NCBI GenBank assembly: GCA_902559415.1
Contig: CACEHW010000007.1
Location: forward strand, 1-35,304
From: an uncultured Fidelibacterota bacterium
Lineage (GTDB): Bacteria; Fidelibacterota; Marinisomatia; Marinisomatales; UBA1611
Direction: 5' to 3'
Length of the DNA stretch: 35,304 nt
The notes beneath the pieces are model-generated. The model was not told the origin of the DNA. It did not search any database and saw only the letters and a program-made list of their open reading frames with translations. Shown here one piece after another: positions 23,629-33,393 of this stretch (positions are counted from its first letter, which is position 1; each line of letters begins with the position of its first letter). Both the position numbers and the translations under genes were made by a program.

Positions 23629-25464
23629 TTAATTTTTTCTTTCCTTTTCAAAGCCATTATCTTTCAGCCAAGTTTTGGCTTTGTCCTCATTTTTTGTATT
23701 AATTAAAAATATAATCTGATTTCCATTTTTAATATTCATTGTACTATCTATAGGCTCTAACGTTTTCTTCTTTTTAATAACCATAGGTAGTAAAAACCCT
23801 TTTATGCTTTCATCTGATAGGTCAAACTTTTTATCATGCTTGTAAATAAAAGACTGATGGCGCGTTAAGTTTTGTTTAACCAGCGCGCACCAAAAATCCA
23901 TGTCAGCCGAATGACCAAATGGGATCTTCCCGCCAGCATCAACAATCATTTTTGGAGTAATACCTTCATGAGAATCTTTTATTCCAATCAGGATTGACAT
24001 CTCCTTACTCAAGTGTTTTGCTCTTTGAGAAAATATATAGTTTACTTCTTCATTGCCACTTAATGCGATAATGCCTTTCCTAATATCTGGTTCAGCTCTT
24101 TGAAGTGTTCGATCATCTAATGCATTTCCAAAGAATACTTTAATACCTTCATTTTCAGCTTTTAAGCAGGAGTTAGGATCTTCATCTATACAAATTATAT
24201 CGTTACCGGCTTTTTTCAACAACCTTGATAGTAGTCGCGAGATTTCATGTGCTCCTAAAATTATCCAACCGGATTGACTTCTTCTTCTAAGGTCAAGTTT
24301 TCCAGCTACAAAACCACCCGTTAAGCCTGCTAGTAAAACAGTTATTATAATTAATAAGAACACCAGAGCTCTAAGTTGAGTTCCATCAAAGCCGTGCATC
24401 TCAAGCTCATACACGAATAAGGACGCTACTGCAGCTGCAACAATTCCTCTTGGAGCTATCCAAGACAGTAACAGTTTTTGTTTAATGTCTAGCCCAGTAT
24501 TTTCTGTCCCAATAAATACAGATAGAGGACGAATTAAAAAGATTAACATTCCTACACTAATGAGGCCTGGTATACCTAGGTTAAAGATTTGTTCAATTCT
24601 TACATCAGCAGACAGAAGAATGAATAACATTCCTATCATTAAGACAGTAAGCTGCTCTTTGAACTCTAGTAGATCTTGCTGGATATATGTTTTTGAATTA
24701 CCAATTGTCATTCCGGCAATTGTAACTGCAGCAATTCCACTTTCTGGGCTAATAGTATTAGAAACCTGAAATAGAGCAATTACCCAACTTAAAATAAAAA
24801 CATTTTCAAGCCCATCAGGTATTAGGTCTCTAAAACGGAACATTACGGTAAGTAAATAACCGCCAGAAATACCCAATATAGCTCCAACTCCTAACCGAGA
24901 CATGATATGATAAAGTCCTGTGACAAAGGATAGTCCAGAAGGACTTATTGCAATTTCAAGTGCAACTACAGCTACAATAGCACCAATAGCATCTAGAAGT
25001 ATTCCCTCTGCCTCAAGAATAGTACTAACCCCATGGTGAACTCGTATTCTTTTTAAAAGTGGAGTAATAACTGTAGGGCCAGTTACAACGATTAATGTCC
25101 CAAATAATATTGAAGTTCTAAAATCCCAACCAAGTACAACAATTGTAATGAAGGTTCCTCCAATTAGTGTAACCAAAGCACCTTTAATTATTAAACCACG
25201 AATCGCTCTTCTTTCCCTCATTATTCTGCTGATTCGTAAGTTCATTCCACCTTCGAAAAGAATTATTGCAACCGCAAAACCAACCAGTATATGTAACCCT
25301 GGTCCAATCGAAGTTGGGTCAATCCAATTAAGGCCATCAGGTCCAAATAAGATTCCAGATAATAGAAGGAGTACAATCCCGGGTAGATGGAGATGCTTTG
25401 AACCAACCTGGGCTAACATCCCGAGGACCATCGAAAGCCCTATAGTAAGTGCAGGGTTATGCAT
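23629..25464 (-). CDS. Cation/proton antiporter (CPA1-type) with C-terminal TrkA-N domain
   Basis: 611 residues. The first ~385 form about 12 membrane helices with the CPA motifs TGPTVITPLLKR, EAEGILLDAIGAIVA and SWIAPRGIVAAAVASLF. The remainder is a TrkA-N/RCK-like domain (WIILGAHEISRLLSRLLKKAG, CIDEDPNSC, GNALDDRTL), with the NAD glycine motif degenerate (GAHEIS) and a tail of 150 residues. Na+/H+ or K+/H+ exchange at the inner membrane with ligand gating is likely. Start set at ATG 25464; a TTG one codon earlier is possible. It lies at the end of the suf run, 19 bases after the oxygenase stop, a spacing that suggests co-transcription. Confidence 0.85.
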   Translation of the reverse strand: MHNPALTIGLSMVLGMLAQVGSKHLHLPGIVLLLLSGILFGPDGLNWIDPTSIGPGLHILVGFAVAIILFEGGMNLRISRIMRERRAIRGLIIKGALVTLIGGTFITIVVLGWDFRTSILFGTLIVVTGPTVITPLLKRIRVHHGVSTILEAEGILLDAIGAIVAVVALEIAISPSGLSFVTGLYHIMSRLGVGAILGISGGYLLTVMFRFRDLIPDGLENVFILSWVIALFQVSNTISPESGIAAVTIAGMTIGNSKTYIQQDLLEFKEQLTVLMIGMLFILLSADVRIEQIFNLGIPGLISVGMLIFLIRPLSVFIGTENTGLDIKQKLLLSWIAPRGIVAAAVASLFVYELEMHGFDGTQLRALVFLLIIITVLLAGLTGGFVAGKLDLRRRSQSGWIILGAHEISRLLSRLLKKAGNDIICIDEDPNSCLKAENEGIKVFFGNALDDRTLQRAEPDIRKGIIALSGNEEVNYIFSQRAKHLSKEMSILIGIKDSHEGITPKMIVDAGGKIPFGHSADMDFWCALVKQNLTRHQSFIYKHDKKFDLSDESIKGFLLPMVIKKKKTLEPIDSTMNIKNGNQIIFLINTKNEDKAKTWLKDNGFEKERKN

Positions 25465-25483
25465 CAATCAAATAAGAATAGAA

Positions 25484-26323
25484 TTAGCTTTTGAGTCCAA
25501 TCTCTAAAAGCCTTTCTTTTAAGTATGTATTTGCTGTGTAATTTTTAGAAAGTTTTACTTCATCTCTAGGGTGGAGAAATAGTGGCATTGAATAGCGACT
25601 ATCATTATTTATTTCGGAAGACGGGTTTACTACCCTATGAGTTGTTGATGGATAATATCCCCCTGATACTTCTTTGAGCATATCTCCGATATTGACAATT
25701 ATAGTACCAGGGTCTGTAGTTATCTCATGCCAATTACCACTCTTGTCTTTTGCTTCAAGACCAGGTCTAGTTCCAGCAACTAATAATGTAATAAGGTTAA
25801 TATCCTCATGCGCAGCAGCTCTTAATGATTTGCTGTCTTCATCTCCTAAAAAGGGAGGATAGTGGATCACTCTAAGTAAATTTGTTCTACTATCCTTTAT
25901 CATATTTTTTAAGGGTTCGCTAAAGTTTGATTGAACATCATGAGGGGTGTTAATCTCTATCCACTCAAGTAATAATGAGGTCATTTCTACTAGGCTATCA
26001 TAAAGCTTTTTTGTGTTATCTGATAGGTCTGGAGGTTTTTTACCCCAAGAATAAAAATGAAAAAATTCTTTATGGTCTTTCGCGCTATATCCCTTTGCGT
26101 TTTCGGTTCCAAGTGGGAAGTATCCATCTTGATTTATTGGATCAAATAAGTACTGATGCTTGGATTCAGAATTGAAGAAAACTTTCCATTCTTTGTATAC
26201 ATCTTCTACAAGCTGGGCTTTTATTGGGTGATCAACGATAACCCCGAAACCAGTTTCTTTTAAAGATTTAGTGAATGCAGCTGGAGCATCTTTATCATTA
26301 TAACGAATCTTGGCTACCTTCAT
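25484..26323 (-). CDS. 2-oxoglutarate/Fe(II)-dependent oxygenase, isopenicillin-N-synthase-like
   Basis: 279 residues. An N-terminal DIOX_N-type part (ETGFGVIVDHPI … VYKEWKVFF) is followed by the double-stranded beta-helix with the iron triad His172-x-Asp174 (AAHEDINLITLL) and His229 (STTHRVVNP) and the 2-oxoglutarate site RYS (Arg243, Ser245). The family hydroxylates or oxidises small molecules or proteins; substrate unknown. It sits between dCMP deaminase and the antiporter at the far end of the suf run (16 and 19 bases). Confidence 0.85.
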   Translation of the reverse strand: MKVAKIRYNDKDAPAAFTKSLKETGFGVIVDHPIKAQLVEDVYKEWKVFFNSESKHQYLFDPINQDGYFPLGTENAKGYSAKDHKEFFHFYSWGKKPPDLSDNTKKLYDSLVEMTSLLLEWIEINTPHDVQSNFSEPLKNMIKDSRTNLLRVIHYPPFLGDEDSKSLRAAAHEDINLITLLVAGTRPGLEAKDKSGNWHEITTDPGTIIVNIGDMLKEVSGGYYPSTTHRVVNPSSEINNDSRYSMPLFLHPRDEVKLSKNYTANTYLKERLLEIGLKS

Positions 26324-26339
26324 ATAAAAAATTAAAGAA

Positions 26340-26762
26340 CTAATCCATTGCTATCAATTTTATATTTGCCTCTGATGCATAATTAATAATTCTTTCATCT
26401 CGATAAAACTCATCATAGTAAATAGTCTTTATCCCAGAGTTTGCTATAAGCTTGAAACAATTGTAGCATGGTGATGCTGTTACAAATATTTCTGCCTCAT
26501 TAATACTGACTCCATTTTTAGCAGCTTGGACAATTGCATTCGCCTCTGCATGGGTAGTACGTACACAATGGCCATCAATCATTTCATGTCCAATTTCATC
26601 ACAGTGTTTTAGGCCTTTTATGCTACCGTTGTAGCCCGTAGATAAAATTGTTTTGTCTCTCACAATTACAGCTCCGACATGCTTGCGGTCGCATGTTGAG
26701 CGAGTGGCCACCTCTTTTGCGATATTCATAAAATATGTTTTCCAACTAACTCGGTCATTCAT
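26340..26762 (-). CDS. Deoxycytidylate (dCMP) deaminase, ComEB-like
   Basis: 140 residues of the CDA fold with the zinc site His71-Ala-Glu73 (THAEANAI) and Cys99-x-x-Cys102 (PCYNC). Sequence around SWKTYFMNIAKEVATRSTCDR and GHCVRTTHAEAN is that of dCMP deaminases, which convert dCMP to dUMP. This dUMP would feed the ThyX encoded at 2273-2980. The gene starts two bases after the DUF2480-like stop, so it is probably carried on the suf transcript. Confidence 0.9.
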   Translation of the reverse strand: MNDRVSWKTYFMNIAKEVATRSTCDRKHVGAVIVRDKTILSTGYNGSIKGLKHCDEIGHEMIDGHCVRTTHAEANAIVQAAKNGVSINEAEIFVTASPCYNCFKLIANSGIKTIYYDEFYRDERIINYASEANIKLIAMD

Positions 26763-26764
26763 AA

Positions 26765-27013
26765 TCAGTTATTTCTGTTAAAAATTTTTACTGCGTGTCG
26801 AGGTTCACCAAAATATATTTTATCTGCTACCTGAGCTACGTTTGCCACTATGATTAAATAAGCCCAGGTTGGTATTGGTACACCTGCGCAGCCTTTTATA
26901 ATTACTTTCTTTTTACTAAAAGTAGAAAAGTCCATCAAATTAATTTTTTCCCTAAAAGATTTTTCTTTTATAATGCCTTCATCTAAAAAATCTTCTAATA
27001 ATATTGTTTCCAT
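26765..27013 (-). CDS. DUF2480-like small protein of the suf cluster
   Basis: 82 residues. The middle (FREKINLMDFSTFSKKKVII) and KGCAGVPIPTWAYLIIVAN, followed by KIYFGEPRHAV, resembles DUF2480 proteins of Bacteroidota, which often sit beside suf genes. Shorter than most relatives (~160 residues), so this is a compact form. No known biochemical role. One base separates it from the sufS stop. Confidence 0.65.
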   Translation of the reverse strand: METILLEDFLDEGIIKEKSFREKINLMDFSTFSKKKVIIKGCAGVPIPTWAYLIIVANVAQVADKIYFGEPRHAVKIFNRNN

Positions 27014-27014
27014 T

Positions 27015-28211
27015 TTAAAAGTAGCTAATTGTTGAATTGATTGAATCTACTAATTTATCAATATCAGAAAAATCATTATAGATGTAAAAGCTAACCCGGG
27101 CAGTAGATGTTTCATTCAGAGTTTTTAAAAGAGGTTGCGCACAATGATGTCCAACTCGCAGACATATGTTGTCTTCGTTTAAGAATTGAGAAAGGTCTTG
27201 AGGGTGTATGCCCTTTATATTAAAGCTTATTACTCCACCTCTTTTTTCGGGGGTCCCATAAATCTTAATATTGGGGATCTCTTGAAGCTTTTTTAGTGCA
27301 TACGATGTTAATTTTTTTTCATAATTATAAACATTTTCCATGCCAATATTTGAAAGGTATTTTATAGCCTCACCCATTCCGATTGCTTGGACATAATTTG
27401 GCGTTCCAGCCTCAAATTTATAAGGGACTTCATTCCAGGTAGATGTTTCTAGAGTTACTTTTTCAATCATCTCACCACCACTTAAAAATGGATCTAATTC
27501 ATTGAGCAAATCCATCTTGCCCCATAGAACGCCAACGCCTGTAGGACCCAACATTTTATGACCTGAAAAAGCCAAAAAGTCACACTCTAGATCTTGAACA
27601 TCAACAGGCATATGTGATACACTTTGAGCTCCATCAATAATGTAGACCGCGCCTATAGATTTTGCCATTTTTGCAATTTTTTTGATGGGATTAATTGTCC
27701 CAAGTACATTAGACATATGAGTAATGGAAACAATCTTTGTTCTATCTGTAAAATATCTCCTGCTGTTTTCTAAATCTATATCTCCTGATTTTGTTAGGGG
27801 AAGATATTTTAATTTTATACCAATTCTTTTTGATAGTTGTTGCCATGGTACGATATTGGCATGATGCTCCATATGGCTAATCAGTATCTCATCATCTTTT
27901 TCCAACCTAGATTCAAGAGAATAAGAAAGTAAGTTCATTGACGCAGTCGTTCCACTGGTAAAAATCACTTCTTTGGAAGAGGGTGCATTAATGAATTGAG
28001 ATACTGTTTTCCTTGATGATTCGTATAGCTCTGTAGATCTTGACCCTAAATCATAAAGTGCTCTGTGCACATTTGCATTAGAATGCTCATAGACTTTTTT
28101 TATTGTATCTAAAACAACTTTAGGCTTTTGAGAAGTAGAAGCGCTATCAAGGTAGACTAGGCTTTTATCATTAAAAATTGGAAAATCTGTTTTATCAATT
28201 AAATGAGACAT
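27015..28211 (-). CDS. sufS: Cysteine desulfurase SufS
   Basis: 398 residues, class II desulfurase. PLP Lys219 in FSGHKMLGPTGVG, sulfur-accepting Cys357 in LRVGHHCAQP, and PLP contacts THMSNVLGTINP and IDGAQSVSH. E. coli SufS has Lys226 and Cys364, so alignment is close. It takes sulfur from cysteine to SufE for cluster building, and SufS enzymes can also liberate selenium from selenocysteine. Start set at ATG 28211, seven bases after the sufT stop; a TTG seven codons earlier would overlap sufT. Confidence 0.94.
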   Translation of the reverse strand: MSHLIDKTDFPIFNDKSLVYLDSASTSQKPKVVLDTIKKVYEHSNANVHRALYDLGSRSTELYESSRKTVSQFINAPSSKEVIFTSGTTASMNLLSYSLESRLEKDDEILISHMEHHANIVPWQQLSKRIGIKLKYLPLTKSGDIDLENSRRYFTDRTKIVSITHMSNVLGTINPIKKIAKMAKSIGAVYIIDGAQSVSHMPVDVQDLECDFLAFSGHKMLGPTGVGVLWGKMDLLNELDPFLSGGEMIEKVTLETSTWNEVPYKFEAGTPNYVQAIGMGEAIKYLSNIGMENVYNYEKKLTSYALKKLQEIPNIKIYGTPEKRGGVISFNIKGIHPQDLSQFLNEDNICLRVGHHCAQPLLKTLNETSTARVSFYIYNDFSDIDKLVDSINSTISYF

Positions 28212-28218
28212 TGAGTTT

Positions 28219-28761
28219 TTAAAACATTCCAAGTTCTAATTGAGCAGCTTCTGACATCATTGCTTGGTTCCATTGTGGTTCCCAAACAAGTTCAACTTTT
28301 ACACTCTGGACATTATTTATTGCGCCTACTTTTCTTTCAACCTCATCAGCAATAACAGGCCCCATACCACACCCTGGCGCTGTTAATGTCATCATAATTG
28401 TAACATTTTTTTCTCCATCTTTTGTGTCTTGAATACTTAAATCATATATCAACCCTAACTCAACTATATTGACTGGTATTTCAGGATCATAGCAAGTTTT
28501 TAATTGATCCCATACTAACTGCTCTGAGAAATCTGAATTAGATTTGTAGGTTTGTTTTTCTTCAATTTTTAATCCTAATGCGTCAGCATTCTCGGCACTA
28601 ATTTGGGCCATGTTACCATTTATTATTACGGTGTGATTTCCGCCTAGAGATTGTGTTATTTGAACTAAGTTTCCTTCAGCAAGAGTAACTCTGTCTCCAG
28701 AGGGAACCATATTCGCCTCTACATCTCTTAAAAGTCTTATTCTCTGATCATTATTATTCAT
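28219..28761 (-). CDS. sufT: SufT-type Fe-S assembly protein (DUF59 with N-terminal extension)
   Basis: 180 residues. An ~75-residue N-terminal domain (LRDVEANMVPSGDRVTLAEG, VQITQSLGGNHTVI) precedes the DUF59/MIP18 domain (TCYDPEIPVNIVELGLIYDL, MTLTAPGCGMGPVIADEVE, Cys131). This arrangement is the SufT family, which helps mature Fe-S proteins in bacteria using SUF. The start overlaps the sufE stop by four bases (ATGA). It lies before sufS in the same operon. Confidence 0.9.
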   Translation of the reverse strand: MNNNDQRIRLLRDVEANMVPSGDRVTLAEGNLVQITQSLGGNHTVIINGNMAQISAENADALGLKIEEKQTYKSNSDFSEQLVWDQLKTCYDPEIPVNIVELGLIYDLSIQDTKDGEKNVTIMMTLTAPGCGMGPVIADEVERKVGAINNVQSVKVELVWEPQWNQAMMSEAAQLELGMF

Positions 28762-29162
28762 ATGCTCATTTCATGAATTTTACTAACTGCACTTGCAAAG
28801 CCGTTGGTTCTTTGTACACTAATTAATCCTGATAATCCAACTTTATTTAGTATATCTGCGTGATTAACAGATTGAATATCTTTTGATTTATGACCACTAT
28901 AAATTTTACAAAGTAAAGACAATAACCCTTTTACAATCAGTGCATCAGAATCACATTTAAAAAAATATTTTTCACCTTGTTTTTTACTAACAACCCAGGC
29001 CTGAGATGTACATCCAGACACTTTAGATTTATCATTTCTATCACTTTCTGGTATACCACTAGATTCTTTAGCAATATCCATTAATTGTGAGAATTTATCT
29101 TTTGGATCATCAAAAATAGAAAATAGGTCTTCTATTTCAGTTAGTGTGTGCTTAATACTCAT
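28758..29162 (-). CDS. sufE: SufE sulfur acceptor
   Basis: 134 residues with the sulfur-shuttle Cys51 in KVSGCTSQAWV, the same number as E. coli SufE. It takes persulfide from SufS and passes it to SufB. Two bases separate its start from the sufD stop. Confidence 0.93.
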   Translation of the reverse strand: MSIKHTLTEIEDLFSIFDDPKDKFSQLMDIAKESSGIPESDRNDKSKVSGCTSQAWVVSKKQGEKYFFKCDSDALIVKGLLSLLCKIYSGHKSKDIQSVNHADILNKVGLSGLISVQRTNGFASAVSKIHEMSI

Positions 29163-29164
29163 TA

Positions 29165-30424
29165 TTAATTATTCTTGATCAGCCAGTTGTCAAATTTATT
29201 AAAGAGGTAATCTCTTAAATCTTTATTTTCTATTTCTTCCATTAACTCAATCACAAATCCTCGAATAAGAAGAGAGGAGGCACTCTCACGATCTAAACCA
29301 CGAGATTGCATATAAAAAAGTGCTTCATTATCTAATGCTCCGGTTGTTGAGCCATGTGCACATTTAACATCATCTGCGTATATCTCTAACTGAGGATTTG
29401 AATTCATTGTAGCTTTGTCTGATAGAAGTAAATTCTTATTTGATTGTTTTGAATTAGTTTTTTGAGAGTCTTCTCTGACAATAGTCCGGCCATTGAAAAC
29501 TCCAGAAGATTTATTATTGAGCACGGATTTAAAATTTTGAGAACTCGTACAATTTGGCATAATGTGATCAGTTGTTATGTATGTCGCTGACTGTTGATCA
29601 TCATCTAAAATAGTCAGTCCAGATAGAAAACAATTAGAGTTGGTACCCTTTAAAGAATTATATATATCTGATCTTTGTAGCGCTCCGCTATCTACAAATT
29701 GAAAATATTTATAATTTGAATTTTCGCTTTGCTCAATATATGAACTCGAGATATTTATGGTTTTATTTGCATTTGAAAAAATCCGTAAATGATTCAATGA
29801 TGCATTTTCTTTTACAGAAGCAAAAACACAATTATTTTGAAAAAATGATGAAGTCTCGCTTGCATATTGTTCGATCACTGTTGCCGAGCTAGATCTGCTA
29901 ATATCAATATTGACCTGTGGACTTATAATTAAATTTTCACTTCCTGAACAAATGAAAAGTATGTGGATCGGCTTATCAATATCTGTATCAGGATCAATAA
30001 TAAATGACATTCCACTGTCGCATAAAGATGTATTAAGTAAATCAAATGGAGTGTCTTTTTTATCTTTTTGTCTCCAGTCGTTTTGTTCAAGGTATTCATG
30101 ATTAGTTAAAACTCTTAATTCTTTTGGAGCATCTGATAGATGCTCTACATAATGACCATTTATGATTACCAATGTGTGAGTATTTTTAATTTTATATTTA
30201 GAAAAATCAATATTTTCAAAAGCATCATTAGCCTCTGATATTCTAAAATTATTTTTATTTAAGAAAGAAAGATCAGTGTGTCTCCAATCTTCCCATTTTT
30301 TTGTAGGCAGGCCTATATCTAAAAATTTTGAGAAAGCTTTTTGCCTGCTATTGTTTAACCTTGAAGGGAAGTATTTGCGAGAAATGATCTTATTAAACTC
30401 ATTTTGGTAGTCGTTTACGTTCAT
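29165..30424 (-). CDS. sufD: Fe-S cluster scaffold subunit SufD
   Basis: 419 residues. Recognised by order in the cluster and by the C-terminal SufBD core: LSGLTILDDDQQSATYITT, NFKSVLNNKSSGVFNGRTIV, NPQLEIYADDVKCAHGSTTG and ALFYMQSRGLDRESASSLLIRGF. SufD joins SufB and SufC to build [4Fe-4S] and [2Fe-2S] clusters. The His in CAHGST is the expected conserved one. Its ATG overlaps the sufC stop by four bases (ATGA). Confidence 0.93.
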   Translation of the reverse strand: MNVNDYQNEFNKIISRKYFPSRLNNSRQKAFSKFLDIGLPTKKWEDWRHTDLSFLNKNNFRISEANDAFENIDFSKYKIKNTHTLVIINGHYVEHLSDAPKELRVLTNHEYLEQNDWRQKDKKDTPFDLLNTSLCDSGMSFIIDPDTDIDKPIHILFICSGSENLIISPQVNIDISRSSSATVIEQYASETSSFFQNNCVFASVKENASLNHLRIFSNANKTINISSSYIEQSENSNYKYFQFVDSGALQRSDIYNSLKGTNSNCFLSGLTILDDDQQSATYITTDHIMPNCTSSQNFKSVLNNKSSGVFNGRTIVREDSQKTNSKQSNKNLLLSDKATMNSNPQLEIYADDVKCAHGSTTGALDNEALFYMQSRGLDRESASSLLIRGFVIELMEEIENKDLRDYLFNKFDNWLIKNN

Positions 30425-31161
30425 GATTCAAGCCAGCTGTAACCTTTTTCTTCTAACTCTAGGGCAAGTTCTTTTCCGCCTGATTTAACAATTTTACCAT
30501 CAATAAGAACATGAACGACATCAGGTTCAATATACTTTAATAATCTTTGATAATGAGTTATAACTAAAAAGCTTCTTGAGTTATTTTTATATTTATTTAT
30601 CCCTCTTGATATAATCTTCAATGCATCAATATCAAGACCAGAATCTGTTTCATCCATAATTGCAAGTTCAGGCTCTAGGCATAGGAGTTGCAGCATTTCA
30701 TTTCTCTTTTTTTCTCCGCCTGAAAAGCCTTCATTAACAGCCCTCTTTAAATATTTGGCATCCATTTCAACTTCTTTTAATTTTGATTTTACAAACTTTA
30801 AGAAAGTTGCGGCATCATACTCTTTTTCACCTCTGTATTTTTTTTTAGCGTTCACTGCTGCCCTTAAAAAATAGGTGTTATTTACACCTGGAATAACGGT
30901 AGGATATTGAAAGGACATAAAAATACCAGCTAGAGCTCTTTCATTTGGTTCCATTTCAAGAATTGACTCATCTTTGAATGTGATATCACCTTTTGTCACG
31001 TTATAGTTTTCTCTTCCTGTAATCGCGTTAGAGAGTGTACTTTTTCCTGAACCGTTTAATCCCATAATAGCATGCATTTCACCAGCTTTTATTTTTAGAT
31101 CTATACCGCTTAATATTTCTTTATTTTCTACTTCTACGTGAAGATTATTTATCTCTAGCAT
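30421..31161 (-). CDS. sufC: Fe-S assembly ATPase SufC
   Basis: 246 residues of an ABC ATPase: Walker A GLNGSGKS (34-41), FSGGEKKRNEM signature, Walker B LAIMDETDSGLD and ITHYQRLL. Together with SufB and SufD it forms the SufBC2D scaffold; ATP hydrolysis drives cluster assembly. It follows sufB after 14 bases. Confidence 0.95.
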   Translation of the reverse strand: MLEINNLHVEVENKEILSGIDLKIKAGEMHAIMGLNGSGKSTLSNAITGRENYNVTKGDITFKDESILEMEPNERALAGIFMSFQYPTVIPGVNNTYFLRAAVNAKKKYRGEKEYDAATFLKFVKSKLKEVEMDAKYLKRAVNEGFSGGEKKRNEMLQLLCLEPELAIMDETDSGLDIDALKIISRGINKYKNNSRSFLVITHYQRLLKYIEPDVVHVLIDGKIVKSGGKELALELEEKGYSWLES

Positions 31162-31175
31162 ATTTCACCTTGTAA

Positions 31176-32624
31176 TTATCCAACGCTTCCTTCTAAGCTT
31201 ACTTCCATTAGTTTTGTGGCTTCCATAGCAAACTCCATTGGTAGTTCATTAAACACCTCTTTACAAAAACCATTAACAATCATTGATACCGCATCTTCAG
31301 TATCTATGCCTCTTTGATTACAATAGAATAATTGATCTTCTCCAATTTTTGATGTTGAAGCTTCGTGCTCCATTGTCGCGGATTGATTTCTTACATCTAT
31401 GTAAGGAAAAGTGTGAGCACCGCAACGATCCCCGATTAAAATAGAGTCACATTGTGAGAAATTTCTCGCATTATCTGCGCTTTTCATAATTTTAACTTCA
31501 CCTCGGTATGTCTGTTGCCCTTTTCCTGCTGAGATTCCTTTAGATATAATTGTGCTTTTTGTGTTTTTTCCAATGTGAATCATTTTTGTACCCGTATCTG
31601 CTTGTTGGAGGTTGTTTGTTAATGCAACAGAGTAAAACTCTCCAACAGAATCATCTCCCTTTAAAATGCAGCTAGGGTATTTCCATGTAACAGCTGAGCC
31701 TGTTTCTACTTGTGTCCAAGATATTCTAGAGTTTTGGCCAGCACATAATCCTCGTTTTGTAACAAAATTGTAAATTCCACCTGCTCCTGTTTTTGGATTC
31801 CCAGGAAACCAATTTTGGACAGTAGAATATTTTATGGTAGCATTATCAAGTGCTACTAATTCTACAACAGCCGCATGCAGTTGGTTTTCATCACGCATGG
31901 GCGCGGTACACCCCTCAAGATAGCTTACAGAACTATTCTCTTCAGCAATAATTAGTGTTCGTTCAAATTGGCCTGTTTTTGCTTCATTAATTCTAAAATA
32001 TGTTGATAATTCCATCGGGCATTTAACACCTTTAGGAATGAAAACAAAAGAGCCATCTGTAAAAACAGCAGAATTCAAACAAGCAAAGTAATTATCAGTA
32101 TAAGGAATAACACTACCTAAGTATTTTTTGACAATCTCTGGGTAGTCAATTGCTGCTTCCGAAAAACTACAAAAAATCACCCCATGACTTTTTAATTCTT
32201 CTCTAAAAGTGGTCGCAACTGAAACACTATCAAACACAGCATCAACGGCAATCCCATTCATCATCTTTTGTTCATCCAGTGGGATACCTAATTTATTATA
32301 AGTCTTGAGTAACTCTGGATCTAGTTCATCTAAGCTTTTTAATTCTTTTTTCTTAGGAGCAGAGTAATAGCTTATATCCTGATAGTCAATCTTATCATAG
32401 TTAACATTTTGCCAGTCAGGTTCTTTCATCTTTAGCCATTTTCTGTATGCTTTTAAGCGCCATTCTAGTAACCAAGAAGGTTCTTTTTTCTTCTTTGAGA
32501 TGAAATGTATTGTCTCTTCGCTAATTCCAGGAGCGAGTGTATCTGATTCTATTTCAGTAATAAACCCGTATTTGTATTCTTCTTTAACGCGCTGATCTAT
32601 TACACTATTTTTATTATTGTCCAT
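31176..32624 (-). CDS. sufB: Fe-S scaffold subunit SufB
   Basis: 482 residues, near the usual ~480-495. The core has [65 protein letters not shown] and [16 protein letters not shown] (the Cys considered a key cluster or sulfur site). It ends with [21 protein letters not shown]. SufB receives sulfur from SufE. It follows sufA by 24 bases. Confidence 0.95.
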   Translation of the reverse strand: MDNNKNSVIDQRVKEEYKYGFITEIESDTLAPGISEETIHFISKKKKEPSWLLEWRLKAYRKWLKMKEPDWQNVNYDKIDYQDISYYSAPKKKELKSLDELDPELLKTYNKLGIPLDEQKMMNGIAVDAVFDSVSVATTFREELKSHGVIFCSFSEAAIDYPEIVKKYLGSVIPYTDNYFACLNSAVFTDGSFVFIPKGVKCPMELSTYFRINEAKTGQFERTLIIAEENSSVSYLEGCTAPMRDENQLHAAVVELVALDNATIKYSTVQNWFPGNPKTGAGGIYNFVTKRGLCAGQNSRISWTQVETGSAVTWKYPSCILKGDDSVGEFYSVALTNNLQQADTGTKMIHIGKNTKSTIISKGISAGKGQQTYRGEVKIMKSADNARNFSQCDSILIGDRCGAHTFPYIDVRNQSATMEHEASTSKIGEDQLFYCNQRGIDTEDAVSMIVNGFCKEVFNELPMEFAMEATKLMEVSLEGSVG

Positions 32625-32648
32625 AAATTATTTTGTCTTCATTGCCTT

Positions 32649-33026
32649 TTAGGCTGAAAAAGAAGTACCGCAGCCACAAGTTCTTTCAGCATTTGGATTT
32701 TCAATTTTAAAACCCCCGTTAAGCATGTCATCTGAATAATCAATGGTTATATTTTTTAAATAGAGCCAGCTTTTCAGATCACAAATCACTTTTAATCCAT
32801 TCTGCTCAAAAACTTTATCATAAGTGTTCTGCTTTTCATCAAAATCCATTTTATAGTTCATGCCTGAACAGCCACCACTATCAACGGACATTCTAAGATA
32901 GTATCCGTTCTTTCCCTCAGAAGACATAACAGCTTTCAACCTGGTCACTGCTTTTTTTGATACAAAGATCTGAGCATCTTTAAATTCATTTTGAGCTTGC
33001 TCGATTGTTGATTGTTCTTTTTTCAT
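32649..33026 (-). CDS. sufA: A-type Fe-S carrier SufA/IscA
   Basis: 125 residues with Cys53 (GGCSGMNY) and the CGCG motif Cys117/Cys119, the three ligand cysteines of A-type carriers. It receives or carries clusters to apo-proteins. Start set at ATG 33026, four bases after the DUF59 stop; an ATG at 33071 would overlap DUF59 by 41 bases. Confidence 0.92.
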   Translation of the reverse strand: MKKEQSTIEQAQNEFKDAQIFVSKKAVTRLKAVMSSEGKNGYYLRMSVDSGGCSGMNYKMDFDEKQNTYDKVFEQNGLKVICDLKSWLYLKNITIDYSDDMLNGGFKIENPNAERTCGCGTSFSA

Positions 33027-33030
33027 GCGT

Positions 33031-33393
33031 TTATTCCCATGTTGTTTCAAGTTTTTCTTGTTGGGTTTCATTTATTTCTTCATCAAATCCTAATTTTTCA
33101 CGCGCTTCTTGAGTCATCATCTCAGGTTTCCATGGAGGGTCAAATGTGACCTCAACACTCACATCCTTGATCTCAGGCATAAGAGCCACCTTAGTTTTGA
33201 TGTCTTCAGCCATATGTTGGCCCATTGTACAGCCCGGTGTAGTGAGAGACATTAAGACCTCTACATCTGATTTTTCTTTGTCATATTCTTTGATGCTGAT
33301 ATTATAAATTAAACCCAAGTTCCAAAGATCAATTGGGATCTCAGGGTCATAGCACTGCTTTAAAATATCAATTATTTTATCTTTTAATTTCAT
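33031..33393 (-). CDS. DUF59/MIP18 (PaaD-like) Fe-S maturation protein
   Basis: 120 residues: QCYDPEIPIDLWNLGLIYNIS and SLTTPGCTMGQHMAED with Cys55, the typical MIP18/DUF59 core, followed by a short acidic tail. It is the second DUF59 protein of the operon besides sufT, lacking the SufT N-terminal domain. Likely role: targeting of clusters to apo-proteins. Its ATG overlaps the iscR stop by four bases. Confidence 0.88.
   Translation of the reverse strand: MKLKDKIIDILKQCYDPEIPIDLWNLGLIYNISIKEYDKEKSDVEVLMSLTTPGCTMGQHMAEDIKTKVALMPEIKDVSVEVTFDPPWKPEMMTQEAREKLGFDEEINETQQEKLETTWE

Noticed and set aside
23618-23640. AATTA-GATAT-TAATT plus T-run after etfD as a terminator
   Set aside because: The stem has only five A-T pairs, too weak to call.
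33027-33071. sufA start at ATG 33071
   Set aside because: It would overlap the DUF59 gene by 41 bases; ATG 33026 lies four bases after that stop.
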